Positions 33,001 through 43,984 of a DNA stretch of 64,000 nucleotides are shown piece after piece; within the stretch, counting starts at the first letter, position 1, and each line of letters begins with the position of its first letter. Position numbers and translations under genes: made by a program. The notes under the pieces were generated by a model. It searched no databases and was not told the DNA's origin. It saw only the letters and a program-made list of their open reading frames with translations. Origin of the DNA: Breviolum minutum Mf 1.05b.01 (lineage: Eukaryota; Sar; Dinophyceae; Suessiales; Symbiodiniaceae); NCBI GenBank assembly GCA_000507305.1, contig DF240810.1:11291-75290 (forward strand). Direction: 5' to 3'.

Positions 33001-33480
33001 GTGGTACCATAGTCGGGGTTTGGGGAACATTCTGCAGGCAATATGTAAAGCATTATTGTCACCTTCAAGATCTACCCATTTAGACACGAACTGTTGCATC
33101 TATCCGGGCAATTTATAACGACCTCAGCTGAGGTCACCCCCAAATGGTGGTTTAGGTTTTCGAATCTCCCAAAATGGATTTTATTCAGCTTAAGGATTTA
33201 TAATAAATGGCCCAGATCTATGTGTAACTGTATATGTTTGGTTTTCCTCCGTTTGCCCGACAAGTTTCGGTCGAATTTTTGGCTGTCGAGATGATTTTTT
33301 TGTCCATCCCAAAGTTTGCCCAACAGATGTCGTGGACCAACCGCCCAAATTCCGACTGTCTGAGAACAGATTGCCCCAGATTGCCAAAAACAGCCTTCAA
33401 ACCTGGGGCTTCATGGGCGTCCATGAATCCAAAATTGAATCACTGGAAAACCCGGCAGAAAACTCCTTGTCCCAACCCAG
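30001..33480. other. No confident gene over about 3.5 kb
   Basis: 30118-30140 is a small CTTTGATCAAAG palindrome. 31290-31400 (ELAAQNASLVRPVTAPFIAS) and 30966-31030 (RTWIAAAEALSDTRDGEIF) are open and may be exons. 31785-31870 repeats ACATCCCTCATTTTTG twice. The rest is AT-rich with T-runs. Confidence 0.35.
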
Positions 33481-33576
33481 CTGAAAAAACAGGTCGATTT
33501 GGCCGGCAAAGTGGAAGCACAAGCACGACAACTCAGTGAGCAGGAACGGCGTATTCAAGAACTTGAAACTTGTTTT
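33481..33576 (+). CDS. Coiled-coil exon
   Basis: After CCCAACCCAG it reads LKKQVDLAGKVEAQARQLSE then QERRIQELET, with heptad-spaced hydrophobics and Gln/Glu/Arg-rich positions, a typical coiled coil. The right end is either a donor in CTTGAAACTTG or the stop at 33577. It precedes the exon at 33895-34032 on the same strand and may be in the same gene. Confidence 0.45.
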
Positions 33577-33894
33577 TGAAATGGAGAAGTGGACAGGTTT
33601 GGCTCCTGTTTGGTGGTTTTTGTTTTTTTTTCTGAAGGGCCAGAAATCCTCAGAGATTTTTTGTGAAACTGTGAAACTGGGTGCCTTTTTTTGGGCTGGT
33701 TGCGAAAACGGAAGGTTTTCGAAACCTTCCATTCATGGGTTTCGTTTGACTGTTGACTGGTGAAAAAACATCTTTTTTGTTAGAAACCAAAGATTTCAAA
33801 GATTTTGTTGGTCGTAACATGACCTAACTGTCAGATTTGTCAACATGACCAGTTGGACCTGGTGATCGCAGCTGAGCCAACTGGAAAATCCTGA

Positions 33895-34032
33895 AAAATC
33901 TCCCGGTGGATTGGCCTCATTTTGACCGAGGAGCGGCGCCTACTGTTCATTGGTGATTCACCCCCTGAGGCGGAGAAAGGTGAAGTTGTGCTGATGGAAG
34001 ATACTTGGCGGCCTGGTGTTTTACTAAGTTAG
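33895..34032 (+). CDS. Terminal exon of an unrecognised gene
   Basis: The frame reads SRWIGLILTEERRLLFIGDS, then PPEAEKGEVVLMEDTWRPGV and LLS to TAG 34030. An in-frame TGA at 33892 limits it on the left, and no clean acceptor is seen, so the true left end is uncertain. The sequence is strongly protein-like. Confidence 0.45.
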   Translation, partial: KISRWIGLILTEERRLLFIGDSPPEAEKGEVVLMEDTWRPGVLLS

Positions 34033-34273
34033 CAAGATGAGAAGCAAGATGAAATGACAAAGCGACGAAACGACAAGAGGCGACCAACGAAAGAACGGCA
34101 AGAAAGAACCGGAATCACTGAATCAAGTACAGAGAACAAGAAGCAACACCACAAACACCTTAAGTGTCCGGCCGGTCTAGGGCATGATAGGACAAAAGAA
34201 AGTCGATTGGGAGAGGCCAAACTCGTTCGATGCGGTTGATTCGTTGAAGTCTCCAAAAACAATGCAAATATAT

Positions 34274-34384
34274 GGGTGTTTCCCAAAAATAGGGGTGTTT
34301 CCCCCAAAATGGATGATTTATTTCATGGAAATCCCTATGAAAATGGATGATTTGGGGGGAAAACCCACCATTTAAGGAAACACC
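34274..34384. mobile_element. MITE-like foldback element, copy 3
   Basis: The left end GGGTGTTTCCCAAAAAT and right end CCACCATTTAAGGAAACACC match the termini of the copy at 22256-22365. The inner part has AAAATGGATGATTT twice, unlike copies 1 and 2, so it is a diverged or rearranged member. Confidence 0.5.
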
Positions 34385-35528
34385 AATTTTTTTCGGGTCG
34401 GCAGCCTTGGTTCGCTCAGGAAAATCCAACGTCTCGAGAGTCGCAAACCAACAACAAAGCAAGCAGGGTTGACTCGGCAACCTACGAATTTGATCATTCA
34501 ATGTGGGATGCTGCCTTGTTGGTGCCTTGGGTTTTTGATTTTTTTTTGTATGTTTGTTTTTGGATGAGTTATGATTGTTTGAAATCCTGGATCTGTTTCA
34601 GGTTTATGGTCATGTTTTGGTCTTCATGATCCTAGCAGAAGTTGATTCTTTAAGTACATAATACATGATACAGATTGTATTTATCTATGTAATTATATAA
34701 GTAGATCTTTATCGACTCAAACCAAAGCTGAAGAAGTTGTGTTTTATTTTCTGCTTCGCAAAATGCTGATTTTTCACATTAAAAAATGGTCTAGAAAAAA
34801 CCACATTTCGGTCACGCGGCGTTACTAAACGGCATCCAAGATTTGTTGCATATTTTGCCAAACAGCCTCTGTGGACCCATTGGAAGGGGGTTCCCTTAGC
34901 AGCACTTTCTAGATGTGAAAAAAATTGAGCCATCTTGCACTTTTTATTGGCCTTGGCAGTGGTTTTTGAAGGTTTTGTTCGGTGTTTGCAGTGGTGAAAA
35001 CATGTTTCTTCACTTCCCATATAAAAAAAAGAAGTTCTCAGTTCACATTATCCTCCTTTATCCGAAGTTCTCAGTTCACATTATCCTCCTTTGCAAGTTT
35101 TACAGCAGGTTCAATCGCTTTTCCTTCGCGACATTGTGTGGCCAAACAAACTTTTTGGTTCATGCGATTGCCAGCTGTTTTGCTGTCCCCAACTCATTGA
35201 GTCCATGTTTTCTTTAAAGAACTCCACATGTCAAGGCACTGTGCAGGGTATTTTTGGTTAAGATGGTTGTCATACCCCGTTTAAAAAAGAATCAACTACG
35301 TTATGCCAGAAACCCACTCCGTTTTACACTAATCTACTCCGTTTTGTTTATATTTTACCCCGTTATAAATTTTATGCCAGATTCCCGTCATACTGTCGCC
35401 AGATCGACCCTTTTCGGGCCAATGTCCCGGCCAAGCTTTGTTCCCCATGTAACGTAGCCATCATTTGCAACGTAGCATCGTGAGTGACCGTGGCATCATT
35501 TGCATGTTGAGACTGAGCGACCGTAGCA
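34385..35528. other. No supported gene
   Basis: 35036-35091 contains a 30-bp tandem pair (GTTCTCAGTTCACATTATCC twice, with CTCCTTT). Otherwise there is nothing I would call. Confidence 0.4.
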
Positions 35529-35602
35529 TCATCATCGTCATCATCGTCATCATCGTCAATATCAATATCAATATCAATATCAATATCAATATCAATAACA
35601 AT

Positions 35603-35650
<48 letters not shown>

Positions 35651-35688
35651 GTCATCNNNNNNNNNNNNNNNNNNNNNNNNNNNNNNNN

Positions 35689-35750
<62 letters not shown>

Positions 35751-35752
35751 AT

Positions 35753-35824
<72 letters not shown>

Positions 35825-35853
35825 GTCATCATCATCGTCATCATCAATATCAT
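35529..35853. repeat. CAT/ATCAAT microsatellite containing an assembly gap
   Basis: CGTCATCAT units change into (ATCAAT)n at 35556-35600 and then into long (CAT)n. A run of 32 N occupies 35657-35688. The true array length is therefore unknown. Apparent poly-Asp, poly-Met and poly-Ile frames are artefacts. Confidence 0.95.
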
Positions 35854-36003
35854 CAGAAGCACATGACAAGCAGAAAAAGTGGCCAAAACTGCGGGGGCGG
35901 TATTCCTGGCGTGAGTAAAAACCAGGCTTTAGTTTTGTTTTTCAACACTCTTTCCGGGTTTCCAATTAGATTCAAAGGTTGCTTCGTTGTTTTGGTGAAA
36001 AGG

Positions 36004-36158
36004 CAACCTCCAACTTTCACCGAAGAAGCATGGGAGATCTTATCGAAATTCCTGGGGACCACCAGTCCACTGGTGACCACAGGTGTTTGTGAACTACTCC
36101 AACTGCGCAGACATGATTGTCCTGCTGTCTGGATGCGCATTGAAACTAGCTTTCAAAC
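36004..36158 (+). CDS. Exon of an unrecognised gene
   Basis: It reads PPTFTEEAWEILSKFLGTTS, then PLVTTGVCELLQLRRHDCPA and VWMRIETSFQ, ending near AAACAG. It is helix-rich and plausible as coding. A GTGACC inside (36073) is a possible earlier donor. The segment F-x-GT(T)SPLVT resembles one at about 43665, perhaps by chance. Confidence 0.4.
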
Positions 36159-37395
36159 AGTTAGTCATTGAGGCTTTGTTGTTTGACAGATTTGTTTGGT
36201 GCAAGGGGAAGACACATGTGAAGTTTCCAGAAGCAAAAGCTAGTGCCTTTTTGGAAAATTGAAAACTGCAAAGTCAGATAGGATTTTCATCATGAAATGA
36301 GCAGTCTAAGGCTTTTCCGCATTTCAACATTTCATTTCGATTTTGATGAAATATCCCATTTTGACACAAAAAATGCCCCCAATTTGTGGGGATTTTAGCT
36401 TTTCTTATCCCCGGAATTTATCGAACCAAGGAATTTTGGTTTGCAGATTGCTTTCTTGCTGACCATCGGATATGACATGTTGGAAAACAAGTACACAGAT
36501 GAGAAGGCAGAAAAAAGAACCCTACGGAGACGGGTCACGTGATTTTGCAGCGTTGAAATCAATGTATTGTTTGTGGATGTGTTGATATGAAATTGTATTT
36601 CGAAGTCGCCATTGGCAGATATTGTTCTGCTACTCTGGCTACACAATCATTAAAAAGAAATAGATAGTGAAGTCCACACTCCTTTCAAATGCAACATAGC
36701 GGAAAGGGCCGAAACCGCCTAGCTTTAATGTGTGAGTAGGAGGAAACCCAGCTAGTGAAAGCAGACAAGCTATTTTTTTTTCCGACTGTGGGGTCTTGAT
36801 TTTTGAGTGTGTGCCTCGTGCCGCGTCGCGTTGCGTCGCGTTGCGTCGGGCTGCGGGCGTCGTACAACAAAGTCAAGATCACATCTCAGCCAAGTAAGAA
36901 AAAATGAATCAAATGTCATTCCATTGTCTGAATACACGCTGATGGTACGCATGTTTTAAAAACAATGCCAACTTTGTTGTGCAATATTGGGGTAAGACAT
37001 TTATTGAAGACGCTGACACAAGAACACGTCCATCATCCTCATTGACTTTGTTGTGTGATACAATATATTTGGTTTAGTTCTTTATGTGATCACATTGTTT
37101 GCCTATCTTATATATGCCGCGCCGTCGGAAACTGCCTGTCATGTGAGTTGCATTTGCAGGTCAAGGAGATGCTACAATGGCGTGTGGAAAAAGGCCGTGG
37201 GGACCATGGTTTTCTCTTCAAGAAAAACATCCCTGAAATGTGTGCGAAGGGGGTTTGGAACTATTTTTTTTTGAGGTTTTCCCAGTTCACTTGTATTTGG
37301 TACTTCTTCTATCCCGAACTGGCACTTGATCCCAAAGTATTTGCATCCTCCCAGGGTCCCAAAAAAAAGAGGCTTGTTTCACGCCCCGCTGGCAG
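36159..37395. other. No supported gene; short 10-bp repeat
   Basis: 36821-36852 contains GCGTCGCGTT tandem repeats with GCGTCGGGCT. The remainder has no convincing exon. Confidence 0.4.
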
Positions 37396-37515
37396 GTCAC
37401 CTTGCGGACAACTTTGACTCGGGGCAAGGTCTCACTTTGCTCGCAAAACTCTGTTCTCGGGATGAGTGGACTTTTGAGCAAGACGAATACGATTTGATGC
37501 GTCTTGGCCAAAAAG
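37396..37515 (+). CDS. Exon of an unrecognised gene
   Basis: Flanked by CGCTGGCAG|G and AAAAAG|GTGACC, it reads HLADNFDSGQGLTLLAKLCS then RDEWTFEQDEYDLMRLGQK. It is acidic and well formed. Both splice sites fit. No family is recognised. Confidence 0.5.
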
Positions 37516-38030
37516 GTGACCCGTAAAAAAGGCCGTTAACAGGTTTTTTTACTGATCGAAAAGGTCCGAGTCCAACTGACTAATCTAAGCAGACATGGAT
37601 TTTTTTGACACCAAGGTATGACTACCTCTACAAACCGATTCCAGGTGACCGGTGGATTTAGGGAAGCTAGTGATGCCGGCAGCAGCAAACTTTGGGTGAT
37701 GCAACATACTCACTTTTTGGTATCCATCATGAATCACAACTGTAAAAACATTATTGTTCCATGGGTTCATCGAAAAGCAAGAGCATCATACCATGTACAC
37801 ACATACACTTAGATTGCTTAGATTCACATAAAGCCTTTGTTGGTATCATCTCGCATCAGAAATGGCCAACGTTCGGGAAAAAAAATATCATGGAACAACA
37901 TAGGGTCTGACCTGCAAATGTTTCTGTTTTGACACCCAGCAACCTGAGCATGGGTGTTTCCGGAACGTGAACATGAACATGAAACGAAATATCAGAGAAG
38001 ATATATACATGAACATAATACGAATGGTAT

Positions 38031-38103
38031 CTATGACATACTGTATATATGTACATATGCAAATACATATACAATATACATATACATATACATGTACATG
38101 TAC
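38031..38103. repeat. ATACAT-type microsatellite
   Basis: Imperfect TATACATATACATGTACATG hexamer repeats. Confidence 0.8.
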
Positions 38104-38571
38104 TCGGGTAAATCAAGTTCCATTATTTGAATGTATTTGATGTACAGAGTCTATTTCAATTTGCGAAGACGGATGATCTTATTCATGAGGAAATTGGCAC
38201 AATTCTAGTTTCTACAGGCTTGAGGATGATTCTTGTTTTCAGTGATGATTGACACACAACGAGCAGGAAGGAACCTGGGTGAGATTGTGAAGATTCAGAA
38301 GACCAATTGCTGCCTCCCCCGAAATCCCAAGTGAACCAGTGGACTCAACAATGTATAGCAAATGACTTCATTCCTACAAGTGTGCAAAAACTGTTGTTCA
38401 CCCACAAAATAGATCTTGAAGCGAATATGTCATGTCCTTCTGTCTTTCTCTTCCTTTTTTTTCCAGCCTTCAAGACGTGAAATTGAAGATTGTATCCATA
38501 TCCACCATGTATGACATCTGCCTTGAACATGCACATTGAACACTTATCGGTGGAGTGGGTATTTCTCCTAC

Positions 38572-38789
38572 CTTTCCAAGTTTGATACTCTGATATAAAG
38601 CTGCCACCAGCTGCACCAGATTTTTGTCCGGTTTTATGGCCTTTTCGCTGCCAGGCTTTGTTTTAAGCATATTGGCCATTATCATTTGGGTGTCTTGGTC
38701 AATTTGGTCTCGGGATCGCGTTCGCTTGGTTTGAAACTCACAGGGAAACTTTCGGGACTTCGCCAGACCCGTTTTGACACCATGGAATC
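38572..38789 (-). CDS. Minus-strand exon of an unrecognised gene
   Basis: On the minus strand the frame runs from TTTCAAG|GATTCC to CTTGGAAAG|GTAGGAG, both good splice sites. It reads HGVKTGLAKSRKFPCEFQTK, then RTRSRDQIDQDTQMIMANML, then KTKPGSEKAIKPDKNLVQLV and AALYQSIKLGK. It is strongly basic and clearly protein-like. It is the only confident minus-strand exon in the window. No family is recognised. Confidence 0.5.
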
Positions 38790-39102
38790 CTTGAAACTTG
38801 GTTCATTGCCCTGAAGCAAGTAGGGGGGACGAAGTAAACCACAGAGCTGCCTATTCTGATTGTGACCACAAAGCTGCCAGAGAATGGAGACAGCCCATCA
38901 AGTCCTTCTTTCCATTGATTTTTTGCGCAGAGCTTTGAGTTCTTGTGAGTTTAAGCGAATCTCAACAAGAACAAAAAGTTCTCAGGATATGCGGATAGGA
39001 GTGGGTGACCCGTGACCTCTTGTTGCCTTTGTTGTTTGGTGATTTTTTGGCGTTTTTTTTTCCCAATTTTTCTGGGGAACAAAAACCCAATTTGGGCATC
39101 AG

Positions 39103-39210
39103 GTCTTGACCATCATGCGCGAGTACCGCCGCTGTTTTGAACAGGCCTTGGCAGTGATACACTTGCCACCTGCGCGCCGTGGAATCATGGCAGAAAAGAG
39201 GAAAATTTGA
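39103..39210 (+). CDS. Terminal exon of an unrecognised gene
   Basis: After GGGCATCAG it reads VLTIMREYRRCFEQALAVIH then LPPARRGIMAEKRKI and stops at TGA 39208. It is GC-rich with a good acceptor. It lies only 300 bp from the minus-strand exon at 38572-38789, so two genes overlap or interleave here. Confidence 0.5.
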   Translation, partial: VLTIMREYRRCFEQALAVIHLPPARRGIMAEKRKI

Positions 39211-39225
39211 AGCATATGACGTATG

Positions 39226-39332
39226 GATGGATGTATGTAATGTAATGTAACGTAAATGTAAATGTAAATGTAAATTTAGACATAAATGTAAATGTAAACG
39301 TAATGTACGTTGTATGTATGTATGTATGCATT
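39226..39332. repeat. ATGTAA/AAATGT hexamer and GTAT tetramer repeats
   Basis: Runs of GTAAATGTAAATGTAAAT and then GTATGTATGTATG follow directly after the preceding exon's stop codon. Confidence 0.8.
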
Positions 39333-39441
39333 CATTCACCCCACTCTGAAGTTAGTTTCTTTTCTTTGTATGCATTGCGGATTTGTGTGCTTCCTTCGTG
39401 CCTTTTGGATTTGGGCAACCGATACAATTGTGTTCATCACC

Positions 39442-39493
39442 GATTTGACAGAAGTTAACGTCGGGATGGCCGCCAAGTTAAATCTCAAGCTGC
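39442..39493 (+). repeat. Direct repeat, left copy
   Basis: GATTTGACAGAAGTTAACGT, then GGG-TGGC-GCCA and TAAATCTCAAGCTGC, is repeated at 41039-41089. In both copies one frame reads DLTEVNVG, so the repeat may derive from an exon. Confidence 0.6.
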
Positions 39494-41038
39494 AAGAGTG
39501 AAAACTGCTTCCAATGGGCTACTCATCCCCCGCAATCTGGCCTTTGGTTCTCTGGGAGCAGTTGGTTTTGCTGAGTAGTTTGGGAGTCACCCTGTACCTC
39601 CAGCAAGTCGACTGTGCGGCACTGCGAGACTTGTTTCGAACTTCATTTGGGCCGGGTGTGAGGGCTGGGCTGCAAGCAGGATCAACCAAAATCATCAGGT
39701 GGGGCCGGTGGCGATTGGCGCACGACAGGCAGGAAGGAAGTCAAAAAGCCAAAGACCAATAGCCTGTCAGGTAAGCTTGTTAGTGTGGTTTTCGGGCTAG
39801 TAGGCCTAGCGCCGTTTGTTGCAACCCTGTGCTGCTGGCTGGGGTCGCTGCAAGGAGCAAGGACCAGTCTTGGTCGCTAGTCTGGTGGGGAGGCAGCGTG
39901 AGCTAGCTGGCGGCGCTTCGCCTGAAGAGACGTGGCTTTGGTCAATAGGTTTGCTGCGAGTTGAGTACGATGTTGGCCTGGCTCGACTTTGGCATGAACA
40001 CATTTCCAACGATGAGTATGTGGTAGTGTAGACCCTGACATGTGGAACTCAATGAGGCATCTGAGAATTCGTGTTCGAAGTGCAGCAGGACAAGTGGTGG
40101 CTGGAGTTGTCGCAGCCCAGATTGTGGGTTGCCAGCCTGGAATGCGGCTGAGTGGGCGGCCCTGAGAATGCACCGAGCTGGCGCGAGCGTCCCAGGCTCG
40201 TGGGGTCAACCTCCGAACATCCTGCTGGAATTGTCAAGCGGTTTGCTGCAGAGGCTGGAGAAGGGCAAAAGTTTGGAGAAGAAGTGAAAGAGAAGACCCT
40301 GCGACATTTTTGCAGAAGCCCAGCAATTGAGACATCAAGTACTTGGCGCGCCATGAGAGGGTAAGGTGGATGGTGACGTGGAAAGGCAAAAAAGGAGAGG
40401 GAGAAGGCAAGGGCCAGGGTCCCAAAGCAACATCCAGCATGGTCAACAAGGCAGAGTGCTTGGAGGCTGGAGTTGGCGCAAAATTTCTGAAGCCTACACA
40501 ATATCAGCAGCTTCGTGTGCAAGATGTGGTGAAGCCAGTTCGAAGATGAGGTAAATTGCTATGCCGGCAAAGCCTTCTTTTGGCTGCTATACAACGAAAA
40601 CGGGAGAGCCTAATTAAAGACAAATGGAAGCCGACAAACAAGGTGGATTTCTTCAATGGCATTCCAAACACACAGTATTCAACAACCTGACAGGTAATGG
40701 GCTTACGTTTCAATAGGGCAAGTACAGGAGGCATACACCTCTGAGCGAAGCCTGGGTAAAATGAATGACATGGAGTGCTTAAAAAGCCAGCAATCACATT
40801 GACGTTTTGAATCCAACCAAGAGCCAACCCTTGCGCAGCATTAAGATTCTTGCTGGATGTTTTCATTATTTTCAGGTCGCTACTATTGCTGAAAAAATCA
40901 AAACACCTCATGATTGAGCGACGTTCCAGTTGGCATACTAGATTGGGCGGCCAATGTTTCCTCGCACTTGAACAGCATCATGAAGGCGGACTGTGGCCTG
41001 AAAAAGTGGGCTGGCGTCAATTAGTGTGTCACCACGCA
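39494..41038. other. GC-rich segment between direct repeats, with open frames on both strands
   Basis: Base composition is clearly richer in G+C than the surroundings between about 39600 and 40500. Open + strand stretches include GPVLVASLVGRQRELAGGAS then PEETWLWSIGLLRVEYDVGL (39870-40029) and LRIRVRSAAGQVVAGVVAAQ (40062-40150). Opposite-strand frames are also open, so the coding strand cannot be decided. I recognise no domain. Confidence 0.35.
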
Positions 41039-41089
41039 GATTTGACAGAAGTTAACGTTGGGGTGGCGCCAATGTAAATCTCAAGCTGC
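41039..41089 (+). repeat. Direct repeat, right copy
   Basis: Second copy of the GATTTGACAGAAGTTAACGT block at 39442, differing by several substitutions and short indels. Confidence 0.6.
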
Positions 41090-41175
41090 GCCACACCCAC
41101 CCACCATCAGCTTGAGGGGAAGTTCTCTCATGCATGCTTGATGTGGAATGACATCAACTTTTCATCTGGAGTCAT

Positions 41176-41480
41176 GTTGGTAATCCACTTTGATTGTCAT
41201 GGTTTTCCTCATCACATTCTTATTTTGCACTTGCTTTTTCTTATTTTGACCTTGGTCTTTCAAAAAGAAGTAAAAAATACATTGGTAATCCACTCTGATC
41301 ATGATTTTCCCCTGCACATTCTTATTTTGAACTTGTTCTTTCTTATTTTGAACTAGGTTTTTCAAAAGATGCAAAAAACAAAGTGGGTACACCACTCTGA
41401 TTATCCTGATTTTCCCCATCACAATCTTATTTTGAACTTGGAACTTGTTTCTTCTTATTTTGAACTTGGTTTTCCAAAAA
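41176..41480 (+). repeat. Tandem repeat of about 106 bp, three copies
   Basis: TTGGTAATCCACTTTGAT (41176), TTGGTAATCCACTCTGAT (41282) and GGGTACACCACTCTGAT (about 41385) each lead into TTTTCC-CATCACATTC, then TTATTTTGAACTTG, then CTTTCAAAA. Confidence 0.7.
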
Positions 41481-42174
41481 AAACCATTGATTTTCCTTCG
41501 TGTTCTTTTTTTTTTTTCAAAAAACCCTACTGACTGTCTACTGGTTCTGACCTAACCCCCTAAACTGCACAAATGAATTTTCGCATGCCCTGAAACATGC
41601 GGTCGTGTCACACGAGACGCTAGCTGATCATGTATCCTTGACAGGTCCGGCAGACATGACATCAGGGCGATTTGAAGTGTTTTTTTTCTTTTCTGTTTTG
41701 CTGTGTGTTAACGTTCTTTTACGCAAAGTTTGCATGAAACGACCGAGGAAAGGAACTTGAAGAGAATGTGGAGGATGGAACAATGAAGATTGTGGGTCTA
41801 CATCCCGCAAAGAAGGGAATCGTATTGAATCTTGGGAAAATTCTGTTGAATTCAAGGGGTGGAGGGTTTACATTGTTTACTATATTTTTGTTATTTTGCA
41901 TTGTCGTTTTGTCATTGAATTGCCAATCTTTGCCCGCACCATCGCCATCACCGCATCACCAAACTTACGTCATCACATCTTGGAATCTGACCATTGCAAC
42001 GGGGTTTGTTTCCATCACAATCACTGATCTCATGGCTTGTGAAGGTACAGTATATAAATATATATTGTCCACCATCCGGATGAGGAGTCTGCAAAGAAAG
42101 TGCCCCATGGATGTAAATACATACTGCTACCACAGCCGGGTTGAAACCTCGTACTACTATTACTATCACCGCTT

Positions 42175-43038
42175 GTGTATGGTTTGTTTCTGTTCTTTTG
42201 TTTAGGTGGGGATATCTCGAAACAAAGTAAATTAACTCTCTCTTCACCGATTCATTTCTCAATTTCAACCCATGAGGGTTCATTTGCTATGGACAACGAA
42301 TATCCACAGCTGTACCTTTTTCCTGGGATGACCCAGCCAGTACCGCTCCCCATTTTTCGCAGCAATCGAAAGTATTTGGTTGATGGCCATGGTGACCGTG
42401 CTAACGGCCGCAATACCGAAGTTGTTTTCTATCTTCAAGATGACTCAATGGTACCGCCAGGCCACTGATTTCCCCCCATGGTTTTTTTGGAATTACCAAA
42501 CTCAGGATTTGCTTAAGCCTCTTCCGCATGGGTGTGATGTTTGTGCTTGGTGTGCCTCGGTGATGGGGCAGGGCTGGAATAGATGAGAAGATCAGCTTGC
42601 AGACGGAAGTTTCCTCGCATGTGTTGACAAAGAGATGTTAAAAACAAACACATGGAACATCGACATTCAAGACGAACGTCAAATGCTTCTACACATGGAA
42701 GGTTTAACTTGGTGCCCGGTGCCGGGTTTGCGAGTAAACCAGAGTTTTGCGGCTTTGCAAGTCAGCGCGAGTTACTGAGTTGGTACAAACCGAACAGAAA
42801 TTGGGCGAGGATTCGTCCACGACTTAAGGTCATCGGATGTGCATTCTTGGCACAGACCGACGGTTTGAACGACCTCATTTTGAATGCAGTCGTTGCTCGA
42901 CAAGGATTTTTTGGTTGGAGTTTCCCGTTGGCCTTGCTAAACCTTCACCAAACATTTTCACAGCACATGTGGAATCATGTAGTCTCAGTTCAGCCAGGGT
43001 TTTCCATTGTATGGTGTGTGAGGGTTCGCAGATTTTGA
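42175..43038 (+). pseudogene. Degenerate coding remnant, family unknown
   Basis: Long protein-like stretches succeed one another in different plus-strand frames: DNEYPQLYLFPGMTQPVPLP (about 42290), then FPPWFFWNYQTQDLLKPLPH and GCDVCAWCASVMGQGW (42470-42580), then after a TGA MLKTNTWNIDIQDERQMLLH (42640-42690), then FERPHFECSRCSTRIFW (42855-42910). Pairs of Cys spaced CxxC suggest zinc binding. Repeated frame changes suggest decay, possibly of a retroelement gene. This is low-confidence inference. Confidence 0.3.
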
Positions 43039-43290
43039 TTCGTTTTGCGTTTTGGGGGGGCTGTCCGGCAGGGTGCCGTCCGAGGCATCGTCTGATGTGT
43101 AAATGAGTGAGGGTTCACAGATTTTGATTTGTTTTCATCGTGGCTGTCCGGGAGGGTGTCGTCCGTGACGTGTAAATGGGAGGAGGTTCTTAGATTTTGA
43201 TTTGTTTTGGATCGTTTTCGGGGGGGGGGGCTGTCGGGCAGGGTGTCGTCGGAGGTGTCGTCTAATGTGTGTATGGGTTCGCAATTTTTT
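43013..43290 (+). repeat. Imperfect tandem repeat, 71-97 bp spacing, three to four copies
   Basis: Units begin GAGGGTTCGCAGATTTTGAT or close variants (43020, 43110, 43183, 43278). The first three continue into a G-run, CTGTC-GG-AGGGTG-CGTC and GTGTAAATG. Length differences are mainly in the G and T runs. Confidence 0.65.
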
Positions 43291-43730
43291 TTATTTGTTT
43301 TGGGTGGGGTTTAGCACCCAGATTCGTAAAGGAGTGTTAAATCAACCTCTTGGCATACAACCCACAGTCTTTCGTTTCAGTTACGTTTTCATTCGCCGTT
43401 TGCCTCGACACCCATGAAATTCCTCATTCATATTCTTATTTGTGTTTTAAATACAATATTTGTATCTATGTTTGTATCTTACTTCTGAATATCTATATAT
43501 ACGTATTAGAAAATTAAATTTGTACATTTTGAATCGGTTAAACCAACTGCGGAAATGGCTGACACCTTCCATGCTATTTGGGGTCTATGCTGGTGTAATG
43601 TTTTGTCGAATATATGTTTTAGATGTTGAGAGCCAGAACGTCCAGGGCGTGTTTTTTTTGCCGGAATTCCAGGGCACTAGTCCACTAGTCACTATAGACA
43701 GTGGGAATGTCAGCATTTTTCAAGGGGGTC

Positions 43731-43984
43731 CACTTTGCAAGTCTCATGATGCGATGCTGCGATGCAAAAAAGCACTTGCCCAGGCTTTGGCCTTCGTGAT
43801 GGATGTGGATGAACTAGTAGCTGATGTAATCCTGACGGAAAGGTTGCGCTCCACTCTCGGAAAGTTGGAGCCTTTGTCGTGTGGCAAGATCTTGAGGAGA
43901 GAGGTGAAGTGCGTTCCTGCGAAGGACCGCTCGTGGGAAGTGCTCGTGGGCATCTCGGGGACGATTTTTTTGCTGCTGTTCTAG
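43731..43984 (+). CDS. Exon of an unrecognised gene
   Basis: It reads SHDAMLRCKKALAQALAFVM, then DVDELVADVILTERLRSTLG, then KLEPLSCGKILRREVKCVPA and KDRSWEVLVG. It is helix-rich and confidently coding-like. The frame runs on to TAG at 43982, but the last residues (GTIFLLLF) may be intron read-through; GTGCTC near 43940 is a possible donor. An earlier start is possible because the frame is open from 43460. Confidence 0.45.

Noticed and set aside
36821..36852. GCGTCGCGTT run as a binding-site cluster
   Set aside because: A simple 10-bp tandem repeat explains it, and no adjacent promoter or gene supports a regulatory role.
40049..40522. 157-codon minus-strand frame as a gene
   Set aside because: Plus-strand frames in the same GC-rich segment look equally open and neither strand shows a domain, so no strand-specific call is justified.
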